Shown here piece after piece: positions 23,578 through 25,578 of a DNA stretch of 25,578 nucleotides (position 1 is its first letter; every line of letters starts with the position of its first letter). Below the pieces are notes generated by a model. It made no database searches. It was given only the letters and a program-made list of their open reading frames with translations, and had not been told where the DNA came from. The stretch is from Corynebacterium sp. (GTDB lineage Bacteria > Actinomycetota > Actinomycetes > Mycobacteriales > Mycobacteriaceae), in assembly GCF_030826625.1 (NCBI RefSeq), contig NZ_JAPJNQ010000028.1, forward strand, positions 1 through 25,578, in the 5' to 3' direction. The translations under genes were made by a program, and so were the position numbers.

Positions 23578-23643
23578 GCTCGGCACAGATTTCACTAGTG
23601 CTCGGCACCGATTTCACTAGAGCTCGGCACGGATTCACATCCG
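23578..23643. repeat. 22-bp tandem repeat, three copies
   Basis: Units at 23578-23599, 23600-23621 and 23622-23643 (the last shortened) begin GCTCGGCAC and continue with SATTTCACTAG-like sequence. The array lies 36 bp upstream of the glutaredoxin start. Its minus strand resembles the repeat at 16299-16375. Confidence 0.75.
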
Positions 23644-23656
23644 GCCTGGAAGACGT

Positions 23657-23777
23657 GGTCACGACCTCCACTAGGCCTTAGTCGCTGCTGGTCACGACCT
23701 CCACTGGGTCAGGATCTCCGTTGGGTCGCGACCTCCACTGGGGCAGGCCCTCCACGAAGTCACGACCTGCAGCAGGG
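23657..23777. repeat. 17-bp tandem array, about seven units, with GGTCRCGACC palindromes
   Basis: The unit GGTCACGACCTCCACTG starts at 23657, 23690, 23724 and (one mismatch at the first base) 23758. Degenerate units fall at 23674, 23707 and 23741, giving a 16-17 bp period. The strong units each contain the near-perfect palindrome GGTCRCGACC at 33-34 bp spacing. The array lies in the gap between two divergent genes. Confidence 0.75.
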
Positions 23778-23801
23778 CTATAGCCATTTTAGGGCCTCAT
23801 C

Positions 23802-23843
23802 TTAAACAGAACGGATTAAACAGAACAGATTAAACAGAACGGA
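23802..23843. repeat. 14-bp tandem repeat, three copies
   Basis: TTAAACAGAACGGA (23802-23815), TTAAACAGAACAGA (23816-23829) and TTAAACAGAACGGA (23830-23843) in exact tandem, about 125-165 bp before the HAD hydrolase start. Confidence 0.85.
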
Positions 23844-23866
23844 AACCCTCGCATGGCCGATCAACA

Positions 23867-23888
23867 GCCGCCCCAGGGCCGCCCCAGG
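23867..23888. repeat. 11-bp tandem repeat, two copies
   Basis: GCCGCCCCAGG at 23867-23877 is repeated directly at 23878-23888. Confidence 0.7.
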
Positions 23889-23952
23889 GATAGTTCTCTG
23901 AGGCCTCCCGCTAGTCCAGCGCAGAGTTAACAGCGTGTTCGCCACGAACGGG

Positions 23953-23958
23953 TAGAGT
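23953..23958 (+). promoter_or_regulatory. -10 box (TAGAGT) of the HAD hydrolase gene
   Basis: TAGAGT lies 7 nt before the GTG at 23966, implying a leaderless transcript. A TTAACA about 20 nt further upstream is a poorly spaced -35 candidate. Confidence 0.5.
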
Positions 23959-23965
23959 CTAGTGC

Positions 23966-25030
23966 GTGAGTTTCTTGTCTGATTCTGATGGTGGCGGTTT
24001 GAACTCGGCCGAGGATTTTTTAGCTGAGTGGTCCGCGAGTCGCGGTAATCTACGGCGATTTTTGGAAAACAAAGTGATGCCGCCTCTAGACGAAGCGCAC
24101 CAACAAGAAGCCGGCGAAGCCGCTGCCGCCAACGCGATTAGTGAAAATTTCGGAATCGAGCTCCCCGAATTTGATTCAGGAGTCGCATCGGTCTCTGGAT
24201 CAGTGGAAGCCGCGGGCAGTTTCAAACTCACCCAACCCGATCCCGAGATCCCACAAGATACTGGGGCAGCGGCGTTCTTCGACGTCGATAACACGCTGAT
24301 CCAAGGATCATCATTAGTCGTCTTAGCCATGGGGCTTGCCCGTAAGCGTTTTTTCCGGTTGCGCGATATCCTGCCAATCGCGTGGAAACAGATTAAATAC
24401 CGGGTGACAGGCTCGGAAAATATTTCTGACGTAGCCGAAGGCCGCGAACTGGCGTTGGAATTCATCAAAGGCCGAACCGTCGAAGAACTCAACGATATTT
24501 GCCAAGAAATCGTCGACTCGCGCGTCGCCGACAAAGCGTATCCAGCGACCCGCGAATTGGCCAATAAACATCTCGCTGCCGGACAGCAAGTGTGGTTGGT
24601 GACGGCTACACCGGTGCAGTTAGCCCAGATTTTGGCGCAACGGTTCGGGTTCACGGGCGCACTCGGAACGGTCCCTGAGGTGAAAGAAGGCAAATTCACT
24701 GGCCGTCTGGTTGGCGATATTTTGCATGGACCAGGCAAAAAGCATGCAGTCGCTGCCCTAGCGGCGCTTGAAAAGCTCGATCTGGAGCGGTGTACGGCCT
24801 ATTCGGATTCGATCAACGACATCCCGATGTTAACGATGGTAGGTAATGCGGTGGCGATCAACCCGGATCGTCCGCTGCGTAAAGAAGCAGAAGCGCGTGG
24901 TTGGCAAATCAACGACTATCGTTCGCTCCGCAAAGCAGTACGCTCGTTCGGCATTCCTGCCCTGGTGACAGCTCTGTTCTCCTATGGTGCCTACGGCGGT
25001 TGGAAGATCTGGGGCTCGTCAAAATCCTAA
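23966..25030 (+). CDS. HAD-IB family hydrolase (SerB-like phosphatase)
   Basis: A 354-residue haloacid dehalogenase-superfamily phosphatase of the SerB-like class. Motif I is FFDVDNTLIQGSS (Asp106, Asp108), motif II lies in VWLVTATPVQLA, and motifs III/IV in RCTAYSDSINDIPMLTMVG. About 100 residues of polar, Ala/Glu-rich sequence precede the domain. The C-terminus carries a hydrophobic segment (FGIPALVTALFSYGAYGGWKIWG), so it is probably membrane-associated. A gene of this class (serB1-like) stands near hemA in Mycobacterium too. Its substrate is unknown; phosphoserine is not proven. The GTG at 23966 follows TAGAGT by 7 nt. Confidence 0.9.
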   Translation: MSFLSDSDGGGLNSAEDFLAEWSASRGNLRRFLENKVMPPLDEAHQQEAGEAAAANAISENFGIELPEFDSGVASVSGSVEAAGSFKLTQPDPEIPQDTGAAAFFDVDNTLIQGSSLVVLAMGLARKRFFRLRDILPIAWKQIKYRVTGSENISDVAEGRELALEFIKGRTVEELNDICQEIVDSRVADKAYPATRELANKHLAAGQQVWLVTATPVQLAQILAQRFGFTGALGTVPEVKEGKFTGRLVGDILHGPGKKHAVAALAALEKLDLERCTAYSDSINDIPMLTMVGNAVAINPDRPLRKEAEARGWQINDYRSLRKAVRSFGIPALVTALFSYGAYGGWKIWGSSKS

Positions 25031-25141
25031 ACTGCCGATCCTAACCCCGACGTGCTGCCGAAATAGATCCAAGCCAGCATCATTTGAGCCCCGCAGCAAG
25101 ACCACATCATGCTTGCCGACGCAACCCAGACTTCACCAGGC

Positions 25142-25165
25142 TGTGAATAACTTAAGTTATCCACA
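25142..25165. promoter_or_regulatory. inverted pair of consensus DnaA boxes
   Basis: TTATCCACA at 25157-25165 on + and TTATTCACA on - (complement of 25142-25150) both match TTATNCACA and face each other across CTTAAG. The whole is a 24-bp dyad with one mismatch. It lies 64 bp upstream of the next coding start. No AT-rich unwinding region or further boxes were seen, so it is probably a DnaA-regulated or titration site rather than an origin. Confidence 0.6.
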
Positions 25166-25170
25166 AATCT

Positions 25171-25198
25171 GTGCATCCCCGTCGGCAGTGTGATGCAC
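25171..25198. promoter_or_regulatory. inverted repeat GTGCATC-N14-GATGCAC
   Basis: Perfect 7-bp arms. The right arm falls where the -35 of the next gene would be (17 nt before TAGCGT), so it may be an operator; a transcript-end hairpin for the HAD gene is less likely because no T-run follows. Confidence 0.4.
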
Positions 25199-25215
25199 GC
25201 CCTCGGTTCTGGATT

Positions 25216-25221
25216 TAGCGT
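25216..25221 (+). promoter_or_regulatory. -10 box (TAGCGT) of the last coding region
   Basis: TAGCGT lies exactly 7 nt before the ATG at 25229, the same geometry as at several other genes in the window. Confidence 0.45.
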
Positions 25222-25228
25222 GATGCTT

Positions 25229-25578
25229 ATGACTCATGCCAACATCTCTTTCAGCTCCCCGACCAGCTCATCTACCTATCCCTCTAACGAAAAACAATCG
25301 CGTTACTCATCCGCACCCGGGCAGACATCTGCCCGCACAGATACGCGCGAACATCGGCCTACTCGCCCGCCATATCTGCACAATCAAAAACGCGCCGATG
25401 CTTGGCAACGTGTCGCAGATATTGCTTCTATCATGGCGAAATTGGGATCCGAATTAGCAGAAATCTCTGATGAGCTGGCCCGATCCAAGAGCAAACACCT
25501 AGATCATTACTCCACGATTGCTGAGGCCTTACAGCACCTTGCGCAGGCTTCTTCGTACCGTAGGTCCAGCGACGTTGC
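25229..25578 (+). CDS. unrecognised protein, 3' partial (cut by the window end)
   Basis: A frame open from the ATG at 25229 to the last base, 116 complete codons. I do not recognise it. The first 50 residues are a Ser/Thr/Pro/Arg-rich, probably disordered leader (MTHANISFSSPTSSS...). From about residue 52 the sequence becomes clearly helical with a heptad-like pattern: KRADAWQRVADIASIMAKLG, SELAEISDELARSKSKHLD, YSTIAEALQHLAQASSY. A different frame beginning at 25236 ends at 25457 and lacks such patterning, so it was not chosen. The start is supported by TAGCGT 7 nt upstream. It lies just downstream of the paired DnaA boxes and an inverted repeat. Confidence 0.6.
   Translation, partial: MTHANISFSSPTSSSTYPSNEKQSRYSSAPGQTSARTDTREHRPTRPPYLHNQKRADAWQRVADIASIMAKLGSELAEISDELARSKSKHLDHYSTIAEALQHLAQASSYRRSSDV

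Noticed and set aside
23578..23888. The repeat arrays considered as a CRISPR array
   Set aside because: The units are contiguous with no unique spacers of constant length, differ between arrays, and no cas genes are present.
23959..24738. A 259-codon minus-strand frame opposite the HAD hydrolase
   Set aside because: It mirrors the coding strand of a gene with intact HAD motifs; composition (Ser/Pro/Arg-rich) is that of an antisense shadow.
25142..25165. The DnaA-box pair considered as a replication origin
   Set aside because: Only two boxes, no AT-rich unwinding element, and the neighbouring genes are not dnaA, dnaN or rpmH.

Overview
The window is a moderately GC-rich actinobacterial chromosome segment, almost certainly from a Corynebacterium. 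The order glutaredoxin-hemA-hemC-hemD(cysG fusion)-hemB-membrane protein-hemE-hemY-hemL-histidine phosphatase-tlpA-ccdA-resB-ccsB, with a SerB-like HAD hydrolase in front of hemA, is the heme and cytochrome c locus of Corynebacterium and, in part, Mycobacterium. Frequent start codons exactly 7 nt after a TANNNT hexamer also fit a corynebacterium with many leaderless mRNAs. This assignment is from memory of gene order, not from a search.

Layout. 1-5142: menaquinone genes menB (5' end outside the window) and menE on +, a convergent aldo/keto reductase on -, then menA and an AEC-family permease on +. 5196-6053: a divergent pair, a DUF4229-type membrane protein (-) and a small membrane-anchored acidic/Gln-rich protein (+), apparently sharing one promoter box. 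6151-10945 (-): system II cytochrome c maturation, ccsB, resB, ccdA and a TlpA/ResA-like lipoprotein. 11003-22929 (-): histidine phosphatase, hemL, hemY, hemE, a basic-tailed membrane protein, hemB, hemD/cysG, hemC and hemA, followed upstream by a glutaredoxin-like gene (23234-23542). 23966-25030 (+): HAD hydrolase. 25229-end (+): an unrecognised coding region cut by the window edge.

The genes form a coherent respiratory set: HemA and HemL make 5-aminolevulinate from glutamyl-tRNA, HemB/C/D/E/Y carry it to the coproporphyrin stage, ResB/CcsB with TlpA/CcdA attach heme to apocytochromes c, and MenB/E/A make the menaquinone that feeds the cytochromes.

The genes are ordinary; the unusual signals are in the DNA. 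(1) The 10-mer CTTGNCGACG occurs 26 times by hand scan, about once per kb, 13 times on each strand, in several reading frames and in intergenic DNA, where about 0.3 copies would be expected. (2) The 414-bp gap between the glutaredoxin and HAD genes holds four different tandem arrays (22, 17, 14 and 11 bp units); the 17-bp array carries the palindrome GGTCRCGACC, which is also the core of a perfect 16-bp palindrome in the hemE promoter. (3) A 22-bp-type repeat is shared between that gap and the hemE upstream gap. (4) Two consensus DnaA boxes face each other at 25142-25165. (5) Seven genes fit a -10/N7/start leaderless rule.
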